From JBCCOW01 sp039025855 (GTDB taxonomy: Bacteria; Planctomycetota; Phycisphaerae; Phycisphaerales; Phycisphaeraceae), in NCBI GenBank assembly GCA_039025855.1, contig JBCCNL010000009.1:30562-94561 (forward strand): a stretch of DNA of 64,000 bases. The letters run 5' to 3'. The stretch's first letter is position 1. The number at the start of each line of letters is the position of its first letter. Both the position numbers and the translations under genes were made by a program. Below are positions 44,349 to 52,280 of this stretch, piece after piece. The notes under the pieces are model-generated. The model searched no databases, had not been told where the DNA came from, and saw nothing but the letters and a program-made list of their open reading frames with translations.

Positions 44349-46448
44349 TCAGTGGTGTCGGGGTCGGCTGCTGATCAGGGCCGCGGTGAGTGGGGTCAGG
44401 AGCAGGAGGGCGGAGGGCTCGGGGATGGTGACGAGGGCGACCCAGTCGTTGGTCAGGGGTGCGCCGCCGTCCGGTGGCAGCCCGAGGCTGACGAGGCCAC
44501 CGCCGAGCAGTTCGGCGGGGCCGCCTTCGAATTCGCCGGTGCGGGGGTTGAACCAGCGGAGGCTGAAGACCTCGCCGTCGAAGGCGGTGAGGTCGAGGGT
44601 GGGCGGGCCGCCGGCGTTGTCGTCGTTGGAGGCGTCGGGGAGGTAGATGGCGTAGACCTCGCCGTGCTTGGCGAAGACCTCGGCTCCGCCGAAGTCGGTG
44701 TCGGCCCCTTCGACCAGATCGTCATCGGGGGTCATCTCCCAGAACGGCAGGTTTTCTTCCATGAACCGTCGGGCGATGGCGGACTCGCGCCAGACCTGCT
44801 CGTACTCGCGGAAGTCTTCCTGGGACTGGTCGCCGCGGCGGATGAACCACTCGACGCCGCCGCCGGAGAAGAGGATGTCGTAGATCATCTCCTTGCGGAC
44901 TTCGTCGGCGGTCAGGGAGGCGTTGTCGTCGGCGCGGAAGAGCGACTCGGGCTCGTCGACCATGATGGCCAAGGGCTTGCCGGCCGCGGCGGTGAGGGCG
45001 CGGAGGGTCTCGACGTAGTCGCCGATGTTGCCCTCGTTGTAGTTCTGGAACGAGACGGTGTCGATGTCGTCTTGGCCGAAGAAGGGGGCCTGCTCGTTGA
45101 TCTGCCCGACGGAGGTGGGGCTGGAGTGCTGGTCGGGGAAGGCGGTGCCGTTAGGCCAGTTACCGAAGTTGCCGTTGTGGACGGCGACGGATCGGTCGTA
45201 GGCGTCGAGGCTGGACAGGTGTTCGGCGAAGTCGAGGACGGTCTCGGGGCTGAGTTCGAGGCCGCGGTTGTATTCCTCGCTCATGATGAAGGTCATGGCG
45301 TTGTGGTGGCCGAAGCGGGCGAGCAGTTCACGGTGGAAGAGCTTGCGTTCGTTGCCGAGCGTCGCGCCGTCGAGCTCGTTCTTGTTGGGGACCTCGGCTT
45401 CGTTGAGCACGACGTTGAGGGCGATCCCCTGGCGTTGGGCATGGGCAAACACGGCCTCCCACTGCTCGAGCTTGGAGACGTCGTAGCGGACGTTGTTGTT
45501 GTTGATGTTGCCGCTGTTGTTGATGTTGGGGTCGGCGAAGGGTGAGGTGTCTCGGCCGTCGCCGCCGATGTTCATGGGCAGGAAGTAGACGGAGTTGACG
45601 CCCTGCCCGCCGAGGTAGTTCAGGGCACCGATGAGGCCCTTGCCGTCTTGGGCACCGGGCTCGTTGCCGGCGGGGTTGGTGGTGGAGAAGGTCGGATCGC
45701 CGGGGTTCCAGTCCTGGACGTGGTCGGGGTAGCGGTGGAGGTAGCGGGTGGCCTGGGGGAAGGAGTCTCCATAGTCGGGGCCGCGGTCGTTGCTGGAGAA
45801 CGTGTTGTCGAAGCCGGCGTAACCGAGGAGGTTTTCGGGGGAGTCGGCCCCGGTCTTGATCCAGTACTGGCCGTCGCCCTGGGTCTGGAGGTAGTGGGTG
45901 TTGGTGGGTGAGAGCCGGCCCTTGGAGAGGAAGCCTTGGGCGGAGGCGTCGCGGGGGGCGACGGTGAAGGTGCCGGTCTTGCCGTTGAGGTTGGCGTCAC
46001 CGGCGGAGCCGGCGGTGGGGTTGTCGGCGATGGCGACGTTCTGGCCCGTCCGGAAGCTGGTGGTGTACCGCCAGGTGCCAGCCTGATCGGGGGTGAAGCG
46101 GGCGGCCCACTGGTTGCCGGAGGTGGCGTGGGTGGTGATGGCGTTGCCGTCGGCGTTGAAGAAGCCGGGCACGGTGTAGGACGTGCCGGTCGGGTTGCCC
46201 GCGCCGTCGAGCAGCTCGAAGGTCACGTCGAGGCGACGGTCGAGGAACGGGTTGGTGCCGTTGAGTTCGGTGAAGTTCTCGGCACCGGTGTAGTTGATCT
46301 GGATGGGTTTCCAGGCGTCGCGGCCGTCCTCAAGGTTGACAACGGTCTGGGCGGTGGCGGGGGCGAGAGACAGGGTGAGGCCGAGGAGGGCGAGGGGCGT
46401 GCGCAGACCGAATTGGGCCTTGGGACGCGGCGCGGGAGCAGAACACAT
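44349..46448 (-). CDS. DUF5060 domain, GH-like PEP-CTERM protein
   Basis: After a signal peptide (LRTPLALLGLTLSLAPATAQ), residues ~38-135 resemble DUF5060 (EDGRDAWKPIQINYTGAENF, ARFTPDQAGTWRYTTSFRTG). A TIM-barrel glycosidase-like region follows (residues ~230-560: GVNSVYFLPMNIGGDG, LNVVLNEAEVPNKNEL, FIMSEEYNRGLELSPETVLD, MVDEPESLF). The C-terminal domain (FSLRWFNPRTGEFEGG; TNDWVALV) resembles the putative collagen-binding domain of GH140-like proteins. It ends TIPEPSALLLLTPL...SSRPRHH, a weak PEP-CTERM signal. GGAAGAG precedes the start. It is probably an exported polysaccharide hydrolase controlled by the divergent XylR-type regulator. Confidence 0.85.
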   Translation of the reverse strand: MCSAPAPRPKAQFGLRTPLALLGLTLSLAPATAQTVVNLEDGRDAWKPIQINYTGAENFTELNGTNPFLDRRLDVTFELLDGAGNPTGTSYTVPGFFNADGNAITTHATSGNQWAARFTPDQAGTWRYTTSFRTGQNVAIADNPTAGSAGDANLNGKTGTFTVAPRDASAQGFLSKGRLSPTNTHYLQTQGDGQYWIKTGADSPENLLGYAGFDNTFSSNDRGPDYGDSFPQATRYLHRYPDHVQDWNPGDPTFSTTNPAGNEPGAQDGKGLIGALNYLGGQGVNSVYFLPMNIGGDGRDTSPFADPNINNSGNINNNNVRYDVSKLEQWEAVFAHAQRQGIALNVVLNEAEVPNKNELDGATLGNERKLFHRELLARFGHHNAMTFIMSEEYNRGLELSPETVLDFAEHLSSLDAYDRSVAVHNGNFGNWPNGTAFPDQHSSPTSVGQINEQAPFFGQDDIDTVSFQNYNEGNIGDYVETLRALTAAAGKPLAIMVDEPESLFRADDNASLTADEVRKEMIYDILFSGGGVEWFIRRGDQSQEDFREYEQVWRESAIARRFMEENLPFWEMTPDDDLVEGADTDFGGAEVFAKHGEVYAIYLPDASNDDNAGGPPTLDLTAFDGEVFSLRWFNPRTGEFEGGPAELLGGGLVSLGLPPDGGAPLTNDWVALVTIPEPSALLLLTPLTAALISSRPRHH

Positions 46449-46542
46449 AGCTCTTCCGGGTTAGAGGTGAGGCAACAACCGAGACAGCCTCTGTATTGTC
46501 GCTCTGGTGGCGGCCCGCTCAAGTCAATATCATGACGTATCT

Positions 46543-47688
46543 ATGCCAAATCGCGACAAACAGGCGATAGGACTGCTCGTCGATACGTCTGAGGGCGTAT
46601 TCCGGCAGGTCTTGCTGGGGATCGCGGGGTATCGGTCGGGTCGGCCGGCGTGGCGATGCGAACGGCTGGAGCATCGGCCACGCGGGGGCGTGGCCCAGAT
46701 ACTCGCGGGCTGGCGGGGCGAGGGGCTGATTGTGCAGCTGTTGGCGGAGGCGGATGTGGACGCGGTGCGTCGGCTGGGCGTGCCGGTGGTGGAGGTGTTC
46801 GAGTGGCTGGATTGGACGCCGGCGGCGGCTTATGTGGACTCGCATGCGGTGGGCCGGCTGGGCGCGGAGCATCTGCTGGATCTTGGGTATGAACGGCTGG
46901 CGTATGTCGAGCGGGCGGGGATGGCGTTGTCGCGTCGGCGGGGTGAAGGGTTTACGGACACGGCCGAGGCGGCGGGGCGGGGGGTGACGACGCTGCGGGC
47001 ACGGGGGGTGAGCACCGGGGAACTGGTGCCGTGGTTGAAGCGCTTGGAGAAGCCGGTAGGTGTGATGGCGGGGACAGACCGGGGGGCGTTCCGGGTGATC
47101 GAGGCGTGCCGGTTGGCGGGGTTGCGGGTGCCGGAGGACGTGGCGGTGGTGGGTGCGGGGAACGATGAGGTGTCGTGTGCGTTCAGCACGCCGGCCTTGA
47201 CGAGTGTTGAGCTGGGTGCACAGCGGGCGGGGTATGCGGCGGCGGCGTTGTTGGATCGGTTGATGCGGGGCGAGGCGATGCCGGAGCAGCCGGTGACGGT
47301 GCCGCCGGTGCGGGTGGTGGCGAGAGGGTCGACCGCGGCGGTGGGTGGAGCGGACGCGGTGGTGACGACGGCACTCTCGGCGATGCGGGAACCGGGCGGG
47401 CTCGGTGTTGGGGTGGATGCCGAGTCGTTGGCGGCGCGGGCGGGGGTGAGCCGGCGGACGCTGGAACGGCGGTTCGAGGCGGTGCTGGGGCGGTCGCCGT
47501 GGGAGGTGTTGCAGCGGGCGCGGGTGGACCGCGCCGCGGGGTTGTTGCTGGAGACGGATCGCCCGGTGAAGTCGGTGGCGGCGGAGGCGGGGTTTACGGA
47601 GCCGCGTCAGATGGGCCGAGCGTTCCGCGCGGTGCACGGCGTGACGCCGGCGGCGTACCGGGCGGAGCACCGGCGGTGGGTGGGGTGA
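46543..47688 (+). CDS. XylR-type regulator (LacI-like sensor + AraC HTH)
   Basis: The 381-aa protein has a LacI/periplasmic-binding-like sensor (residues ~5-265: IGLLVDTSEGVFRQVLLGIA, GYERLAYVERAG, VMAGTDRGAFRVIEACRLAG, TSVELGAQRAGYAAAALLD). A C-terminal AraC HTH follows (LAARAGVSRRTLERRFEAVL; VAAEAGFTEPRQMGRAFRAV). This order is that of XylR-like sugar regulators. An upstream GTG in the same frame adds 12 residues but is less likely. It is divergent from the DUF5060 glycosidase gene across 94 bp and probably activates it. Confidence 0.92.
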   Translation: MPNRDKQAIGLLVDTSEGVFRQVLLGIAGYRSGRPAWRCERLEHRPRGGVAQILAGWRGEGLIVQLLAEADVDAVRRLGVPVVEVFEWLDWTPAAAYVDSHAVGRLGAEHLLDLGYERLAYVERAGMALSRRRGEGFTDTAEAAGRGVTTLRARGVSTGELVPWLKRLEKPVGVMAGTDRGAFRVIEACRLAGLRVPEDVAVVGAGNDEVSCAFSTPALTSVELGAQRAGYAAAALLDRLMRGEAMPEQPVTVPPVRVVARGSTAAVGGADAVVTTALSAMREPGGLGVGVDAESLAARAGVSRRTLERRFEAVLGRSPWEVLQRARVDRAAGLLLETDRPVKSVAAEAGFTEPRQMGRAFRAVHGVTPAAYRAEHRRWVG

Positions 47689-47702
47689 CCCGACGTGTGC
47701 AG

Positions 47703-47795
47703 TCAGCGGCTACGCAGGAACTGCGGGCGGATGCTGGCGGCGTGGTCGATCGCGGCGCGGTAGAGGAGGGCGAGGCGGGGGAGGTCGTCGCGGTA
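47703..47795 (-). pseudogene. 3' remnant of a histone-deacetylase-family gene
   Basis: The last ~30 codons read YRDDLPRLALLYRAAIDHA followed by ASIRPQFLRSR and a stop. This aligns with the C-terminus of the intact family member at 49.7 kb (YADDHQHLARRHALLHRAAL). DNA identity is visible too: GCGGCGCGGTAGAGGAGGGC here versus GCGGCGCGGTGGAGGAGGGC there. All upstream catalytic parts are missing. The fragment meets the AhpD-like remnant back to back. Confidence 0.55.
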
Positions 47796-47894
47796 GTCGC
47801 CTTTAATATCTTCACCAACTACTTCAACCACGTGTTGCAGACCGACATCGACTGCACGACGGTCGAACTGCCCGAACCCGCCGCGACGGCCTAA
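47781..47894 (+). pseudogene. 3' remnant of an AhpD-like gene
   Basis: The last 37 codons read EVVAVVAFNIFTNYFNHVLQ then TDIDCTTVELPEPAATA. This nearly repeats the end of the intact gene at 42.7 kb, whose equivalent is EVVAVVAFNIFTNYFNHVAQ. The CxxC half is absent. An upstream frame exists but overlaps the regulator gene and is unrelated. It is followed by a terminator like that of the intact gene, so the duplicated unit included the terminator. Confidence 0.75.
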
Positions 47895-47929
47895 CCACCC
47901 CATCGCCCTCCCCGCTTGACCCCCTTGGT

Positions 47930-47968
47930 CCCGGCCCAGACCTCGCGTCTGCGTCGGGGTTTTTTTTC
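47930..47968 (+). terminator. Terminator following the AhpD-like remnant
   Basis: CCCGGCCCAGAC pairs with GTCTGCGTCGGG around CTCGC (minor mismatches), then eight T. It shares the TGACCCCCTTGG lead-in with the intact gene's terminator. Confidence 0.8.
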
Positions 47969-48025
47969 ATGGCCTGTCTTGACTTTCGTCAAATCGCTGG
48001 CCCTGAATGTCAACGACACCGCCGG

Positions 48026-49579
48026 CTACGGTACGCCGCCAAGGTTGGCGATAAAGATGCCAGCCGTGTTGTTGGTGAACGTCAGCCGGAAGGTGATCTG
48101 GCCTTGGTTATTGAACGCGTTGAACATGCCTCGAACGGCCGCGTTGCTTGGCATCAGCTTGATGGACTCGACCGTGCGCAGGTCCGGCCGGTGGGGATCG
48201 TCGCTGACGTCGAAAGGCTGGCCTTTCAGGGCAATGAGTTTGACGTCGCCTTCGCGAGTCACACCCCAGAGACCGGGGTGAAGCTCCTCCGTCGCACCGA
48301 CGCCTTTGATCGAGGCCAGGAAGGCAGCCTGACCCGCGGCGTTCACAACGGGAGTCGTCAAGAACAGATCGAACTGTGCGTTTGTCCCCGGGGCGGTGTC
48401 ACCGCGGCGGGCAATCAGCCTGAGCGAGTCAGGCGGCCCGGCCCAGATCCCGAATTGGCTTCTGTCGGTAATGCCATCCCCGCCAAGGCCTGCGATAAAC
48501 GCGAGCTGGCCGGCATCACCTAGCACGGGAGCGAGGAAGCCGCGGTACGGCAGATCAGTGCCCGGCGCGTCTTGGCCGGACTGAGCGACGAGTTCGAGCA
48601 TCCCGGGCGTCCCCATCCAGATCCCGGTGTTGTTGCTCGCGTCCATACGTTCGCCTCGGAGCGAACCGACGAAGGCGATCTGCCCGTTCTCGTTGAGCAT
48701 GGGCACGCCAAAGGTGTCGAACACGGCTTCGGTTCCTGGGGCGGCGGCACCCCATCGCGCGACCAGTTGCAGCGCATCGGGAAAGCCCACCCACATGCCG
48801 CGCTGGTTGTCGGAGTCAACACCGGGTCCGGTCAGGGCACCACGGAACGCGAACTGGCCTGCGTGATTCACCGCGGGTGAAGAGAGTGAGCCGTACCGGG
48901 CTTCGGTGCCCGGAGCGGGATCGCCTTCACGGATGACCAGCCTCAACGAATCCTCAGAGCCCGACCAGATGCCTTCATCGTTGTGCGCGGTGACGCCCGC
49001 ACCTGCCAGCTTGCCCCAGAACACGGGCTGGTCTGCCCTGCTCAGGGCGGGGGGGAAAAACTCGGTGAAGCGGGCCTCGGTCCCTGGAGCGCGGTTGCCT
49101 TCGCGAGCGACTAACGTGAATCCGTCAGTGGTCCCGGACCAGATGCTTTCACTGTTGCTGCGGGTGACGCCTTCACCTTCGACGAAGCCACGGACGGCGA
49201 TCGCTTCGGTGGCACTCAAATCAGGCGTGCCAATAAACCCGTAGCGGACTTCTGTCCCGGGCACCGCTTCGCCCGCACGGGCCACGAGCCTTAGCGCGTC
49301 TTTCGAGCCAGACCAAAGGCCGCCGTTGTATGGGCCATCGACCCCGCTGCCGGCAAGAAACCCGACAAACGCAGTCTGGCCGTGGGCGTTGATCACTGGA
49401 ACACCCAAGCCCCGGAATCGGGCATCGGTGCCGGGGGCAGGGTCGCCGGTGAGGACGACAGTGGTGATCTCGATCTGGGCGTAAGCCGCGGTCGGCAAGG
49501 CGGGGATGCCCGTGGCACCCACGAGGGTAAATAACCCCGCAAGCATGCCGAGCCGATTGATGAGCCGGAAGCTGGGCAT
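48026..49579 (-). CDS. Secreted NxxGxxAF-repeat protein
   Basis: The 517-aa protein has a signal peptide (residues ~1-34, LAGLFTLVGATGIPALPTAA). It then has seven or eight repeats of ~55 residues, each with a GDxAPGTxARF-like lead and an NxxGxxAF core: NAHGQTAFVG, NHAGQFAFRG, NENGQIAFVG, GDAGQLAFIA, NAAGQAAFLA and, weaker, NNQGQITFRL. The repeats resemble the NxxGxxAF tandem-repeat family (TIGR05002), probably beta-propeller-like and cell-surface. Most relatives carry a PEP-CTERM or other anchor, but this one ends GIFIANLGGVP with none visible, so it may be released. Confidence 0.82.
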   Translation of the reverse strand: MPSFRLINRLGMLAGLFTLVGATGIPALPTAAYAQIEITTVVLTGDPAPGTDARFRGLGVPVINAHGQTAFVGFLAGSGVDGPYNGGLWSGSKDALRLVARAGEAVPGTEVRYGFIGTPDLSATEAIAVRGFVEGEGVTRSNSESIWSGTTDGFTLVAREGNRAPGTEARFTEFFPPALSRADQPVFWGKLAGAGVTAHNDEGIWSGSEDSLRLVIREGDPAPGTEARYGSLSSPAVNHAGQFAFRGALTGPGVDSDNQRGMWVGFPDALQLVARWGAAAPGTEAVFDTFGVPMLNENGQIAFVGSLRGERMDASNNTGIWMGTPGMLELVAQSGQDAPGTDLPYRGFLAPVLGDAGQLAFIAGLGGDGITDRSQFGIWAGPPDSLRLIARRGDTAPGTNAQFDLFLTTPVVNAAGQAAFLASIKGVGATEELHPGLWGVTREGDVKLIALKGQPFDVSDDPHRPDLRTVESIKLMPSNAAVRGMFNAFNNQGQITFRLTFTNNTAGIFIANLGGVP

Positions 49580-49685
49580 GGATGTGTTCCTCTGCTGGAA
49601 GTGGTAGCCCGTACTGTGACCCGTGCGAAACCAGATATCGACATTGATCTTGTTGCTGCACCGTACCAGCTGGCGGCTGACGTCC

Positions 49686-50666
49686 CTAGGCGCTTGTTAG
49701 CGATTGACAGGATTGAGCGTCCCGAGCGTGATCAAGTGCGGCGCGGTGGAGGAGGGCGTGGCGGCGGGCGAGGTGTTGGTGGTCGTCGGCGTAGCCGCCG
49801 CCGATGACGCAGGCGGTGGGGATGTGGTGGGCGCGGCAGGTGTCGATGACGTAGCGGTCGCGCTGGTAGACGCCGGCGTCGGTGAGGTCGAAGTAGCCGA
49901 GCTTGTCGTCGCGGTGGACGTCGGCGCCGGCGTCATACAAGACGAGGTCGGGTTCGACCTGTTCGAGCAGCCATGGGAGTCCGCCGCGGAATGTCGTATC
50001 GTTGCCGTGTTGGAGGAGGTGGAGGTACTGTTCGTCGGTCATGCCGCGAGGGAGGGGGACGTCGAGGTCGGAGGGGGGTTTTTTGAGGGGGAAGTTGTCG
50101 GCGCAGTGGAGGGAGCAGGTGAAGACGCGGGGGTTGTCGGCGAAGAGGGTGGCGGTGCCGTCGCCGTGGTGGACGTCGAGGTCGAGGATGAGGACCTGGT
50201 CAACGCGTTGCTCGTTGAGGAGGGACTGGGCGGTGACGGCGAGGTCGTTGAAGATGCAGAAGCCGGAGCCGAAGGTGCGGTGGGCGTGGTGGGTGCCGCC
50301 GGCGCAGTTGACGGCGAGGCCGGGGTGATAGCCGGGGGGTGTGTCGAGTGCGAGGTCGGCGGTGAGTCGGGTGCCGGCGACGGCGGTGGTGGTACGGGTG
50401 ACGAGGCCGGGGGACCAGGGGAGGCCGAGCTTGCGGATGGCGTTTTTGTCGAGGGTGCCGTGTCGGAAGGCGTGGATGTAGTCGGGGTCGTGGACGGTGG
50501 CGAGGAGGTCGTCGGTGGCGGGGGCGGCGGGCGCGAAGAACTGGTCGGGGGTGGCGAGTTGGGTGTTGAGGAGGTGGTCGCGGATCATGCCGAACTTGGG
50601 CATGGGGAAGCGGTGGCCGGGGGGGAGCGGGGTGACGTAGTTGGGGTGGTAGACGAGGGGGACCAT
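49686..50666 (-). CDS. Histone deacetylase family protein
   Basis: The start MVPLVYHPNYVTPLPPGHRF gives 326 aa and matches family N-termini; an open frame further upstream is Arg/Pro-rich noise. Zn2+ site and catalytic motifs are present: AVNCAGGTHHAHRTFGSGFC, ILDLDVHHGDGTATLF, VLYDAGADVHRDDKLGYFDL and VIGGGYADD. Bacterial members deacetylate acetylpolyamines, acetoin-related compounds or small amides; the substrate is unknown. A degraded C-terminal copy lies at 47.7 kb. A perfect palindrome lies just upstream, and the aldo/keto reductase is further upstream on the same strand. Confidence 0.94.
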   Translation of the reverse strand: MVPLVYHPNYVTPLPPGHRFPMPKFGMIRDHLLNTQLATPDQFFAPAAPATDDLLATVHDPDYIHAFRHGTLDKNAIRKLGLPWSPGLVTRTTTAVAGTRLTADLALDTPPGYHPGLAVNCAGGTHHAHRTFGSGFCIFNDLAVTAQSLLNEQRVDQVLILDLDVHHGDGTATLFADNPRVFTCSLHCADNFPLKKPPSDLDVPLPRGMTDEQYLHLLQHGNDTTFRGGLPWLLEQVEPDLVLYDAGADVHRDDKLGYFDLTDAGVYQRDRYVIDTCRAHHIPTACVIGGGYADDHQHLARRHALLHRAALDHARDAQSCQSLTSA

Positions 50667-50688
50667 CGCGGGGGGATGGTAGGAGCCG

Positions 50689-50713
50689 CACACATGATCG
50701 GAGATCATGTGTG
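50689..50713. promoter_or_regulatory. Perfect 11-bp inverted repeat (CACACATGATC)
   Basis: CACACATGATC-GGA-GATCATGTGTG, with no T tract on either strand, lies 23 bp upstream of the HDAC-family start and 34 bp after the aldo/keto reductase stop. It could be an operator or an mRNA stem; a terminator is less likely. Confidence 0.5.
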
Positions 50714-50746
50714 GGCTTCGAGGGGGTGTGGGATTGGTGGGTGGAG

Positions 50747-51688
50747 TCAGGTTTGGCCGAGCCAGGGTTCGCCGGCGGCGGACTGGGCTTGTTTGAAGGC
50801 GTCGCGGAGGCGGTCGACGACCTGTTGGCGGAGGGGGTTTTTCTGGACGGACTCGATGTTGTTTTCGGCGTTGTGGGGGTCGGTGGTGCCGACGATGGCG
50901 GTGTGGACGCCGGGGATGGCGAGGGTGAACTTGAGGGCGATTTCGGGCCATTCGAGTTCGACGTGGCCGGAGTACCCGAGCTGGTTGGGGGTGACGCCCA
51001 TCTGGTTGAGGCGGTCGTGGTAGGTCTTGGCGTAGGAGCGGTACATGCCGCGCTGCTTGTCGAGGGGGTTCCAGGCGGCGTTAGCGATGGGGCGTTTGGC
51101 GATGACGCCGATGTCGTGCTTGATGCAGGCGGGGAGGACGGCGTCGATGTTGTGCTGGTCGCAGATGTTGATGGAGGTCTCGATGACGGAGATGTCGGGC
51201 AGGGTCGCGGCGTAGGCGGCGGCTTCGTTGTCGCCGGAGTAGCCGGCGAAGCGGACCTTGCCGGCCTTAACAGCGTCCATGACGGCACCGAGGGCGTCGC
51301 CCTGTTCGAGGATGCTCTGCTTGCAGGAGTGCAGGAGCATGACGTCGATGTGGTCGGTTTTGAGGCGCTCGAGGGAGCGGTCGATAGTGGCGGTGATGGC
51401 TTTGGGGTGCCAGGTGTTGTTGTCGAGCTCGGGGAGTTCGACACCGCCCATGCCGCATTTGGAGACGAGGACGTAGTCGTCGCGGCGGTCGCTGATGGCG
51501 TTCCCGATGGACTGCTCGGAGCCCTTGTAGGCGGCGGCGGTGTCGATGAGGTTGACGCCGTGGTCGAGGAGGTAGGTCAGGATCTCGGTGATCTGGGCTT
51601 GCTGCGTGTCGAGGAAGCCGACGGGTGCGGCGCCGAAGCCGAGCTGGCTGACGGAGAGTTCGGTTTTTCCCAGGATGGTCTTGGGCAT
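50747..51688 (-). CDS. Aldo/keto reductase
   Basis: The 313-aa TIM-barrel NAD(P)H oxidoreductase starts MPKTILGKTELSVSQLGFGA. The tetrad is visible as Asp in NLIDTAAAYKGSEQSIG, Tyr (AAYKGS), Lys in YVLVSKCGMGGVE and His in DVMLLHSCKQS. IPGVHTAIVGTTDPHNAENN binds the cofactor near the C-terminus. It reads toward the HDAC-family gene on the same strand and may be co-transcribed. An upstream in-frame extension is rejected because it lacks protein-like sequence. Substrate unknown. Confidence 0.93.
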   Translation of the reverse strand: MPKTILGKTELSVSQLGFGAAPVGFLDTQQAQITEILTYLLDHGVNLIDTAAAYKGSEQSIGNAISDRRDDYVLVSKCGMGGVELPELDNNTWHPKAITATIDRSLERLKTDHIDVMLLHSCKQSILEQGDALGAVMDAVKAGKVRFAGYSGDNEAAAYAATLPDISVIETSINICDQHNIDAVLPACIKHDIGVIAKRPIANAAWNPLDKQRGMYRSYAKTYHDRLNQMGVTPNQLGYSGHVELEWPEIALKFTLAIPGVHTAIVGTTDPHNAENNIESVQKNPLRQQVVDRLRDAFKQAQSAAGEPWLGQT

Positions 51689-51817
51689 GGGGGCAGCATA
51701 GCCGATGCATGTAGGGGCCAAGCGGGGCAAATCTCTGCGGGGATGAGCGTTTGGTGAGCAAGGCGGCGGGAACGGCGGGCGGGTGCTCGGGACTTGGGAA
51801 CGGACGGACGGACGACC

Positions 51818-52267
51818 ATGGATCAACAGCGATACGCGATTGTGGCGGGGTACGGGCCGGTGGGCCGGTTGACGGTGGACCGTCTGGAGGCGGAGGGGTT
51901 CCGGGTGACGGTGGCGGAGCTGAACCTGGAGACGATCGGGCGTCGGCTGGACCTGGATCGGCCGGTGATTTTCGGGTGTTGCACGGATGAAGAGGTGCTG
52001 GTGCGCGCGGGGGTGATGGAGGCGGACGCGTTGATTATCGCGGTGCCCGAGGAGCGGGTGGCGTTGGAGGCGTGCCGGCTGGCGCGTCGGCTTCGGCCGG
52101 ACCTGTTCATCGCGGTGCGGGCGAACTACTTATCGATGGGGATGCTGTGTCAGCAGGCGGGTGCGGACCGGGTGATTGTGGAAGAGGTGGTGACGGCCGA
52201 GGCGATGCGGGACGCGGTGGCGTCGTCGTTGTTGCCCGGGCTGGGCGAGGGCCGACGCACGGCTTAG
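51818..52267 (+). CDS. RCK-N (TrkA-N) domain protein
   Basis: The 149-aa protein is a single NAD-binding Rossmann domain: AIVAGYGPVGRLTVDRLEAE with the dinucleotide Gly motif, then VTVAELNLETI, PVIFGCCTDEEVLVRAGVME and ALIIAVPEERVALEACRLAR. This is the RCK-N domain of K+ channels and TrkA, without a membrane pore or RCK-C domain. It probably regulates a transporter encoded elsewhere. It is divergent from the aldo/keto reductase. Confidence 0.85.
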   Translation: MDQQRYAIVAGYGPVGRLTVDRLEAEGFRVTVAELNLETIGRRLDLDRPVIFGCCTDEEVLVRAGVMEADALIIAVPEERVALEACRLARRLRPDLFIAVRANYLSMGMLCQQAGADRVIVEEVVTAEAMRDAVASSLLPGLGEGRRTA

Positions 52268-52280
52268 GACGGGGCCGGCG

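Noticed and set aside
49601..49807. 68-codon + strand frame upstream of the NxxGxxAF gene (DIDIDLVAAPYQLAADVPRR)
   Set aside because: It looks partly protein-like but soon enters Arg/Gly-rich sequence antisense to the HDAC-family gene; no family match, so not called.
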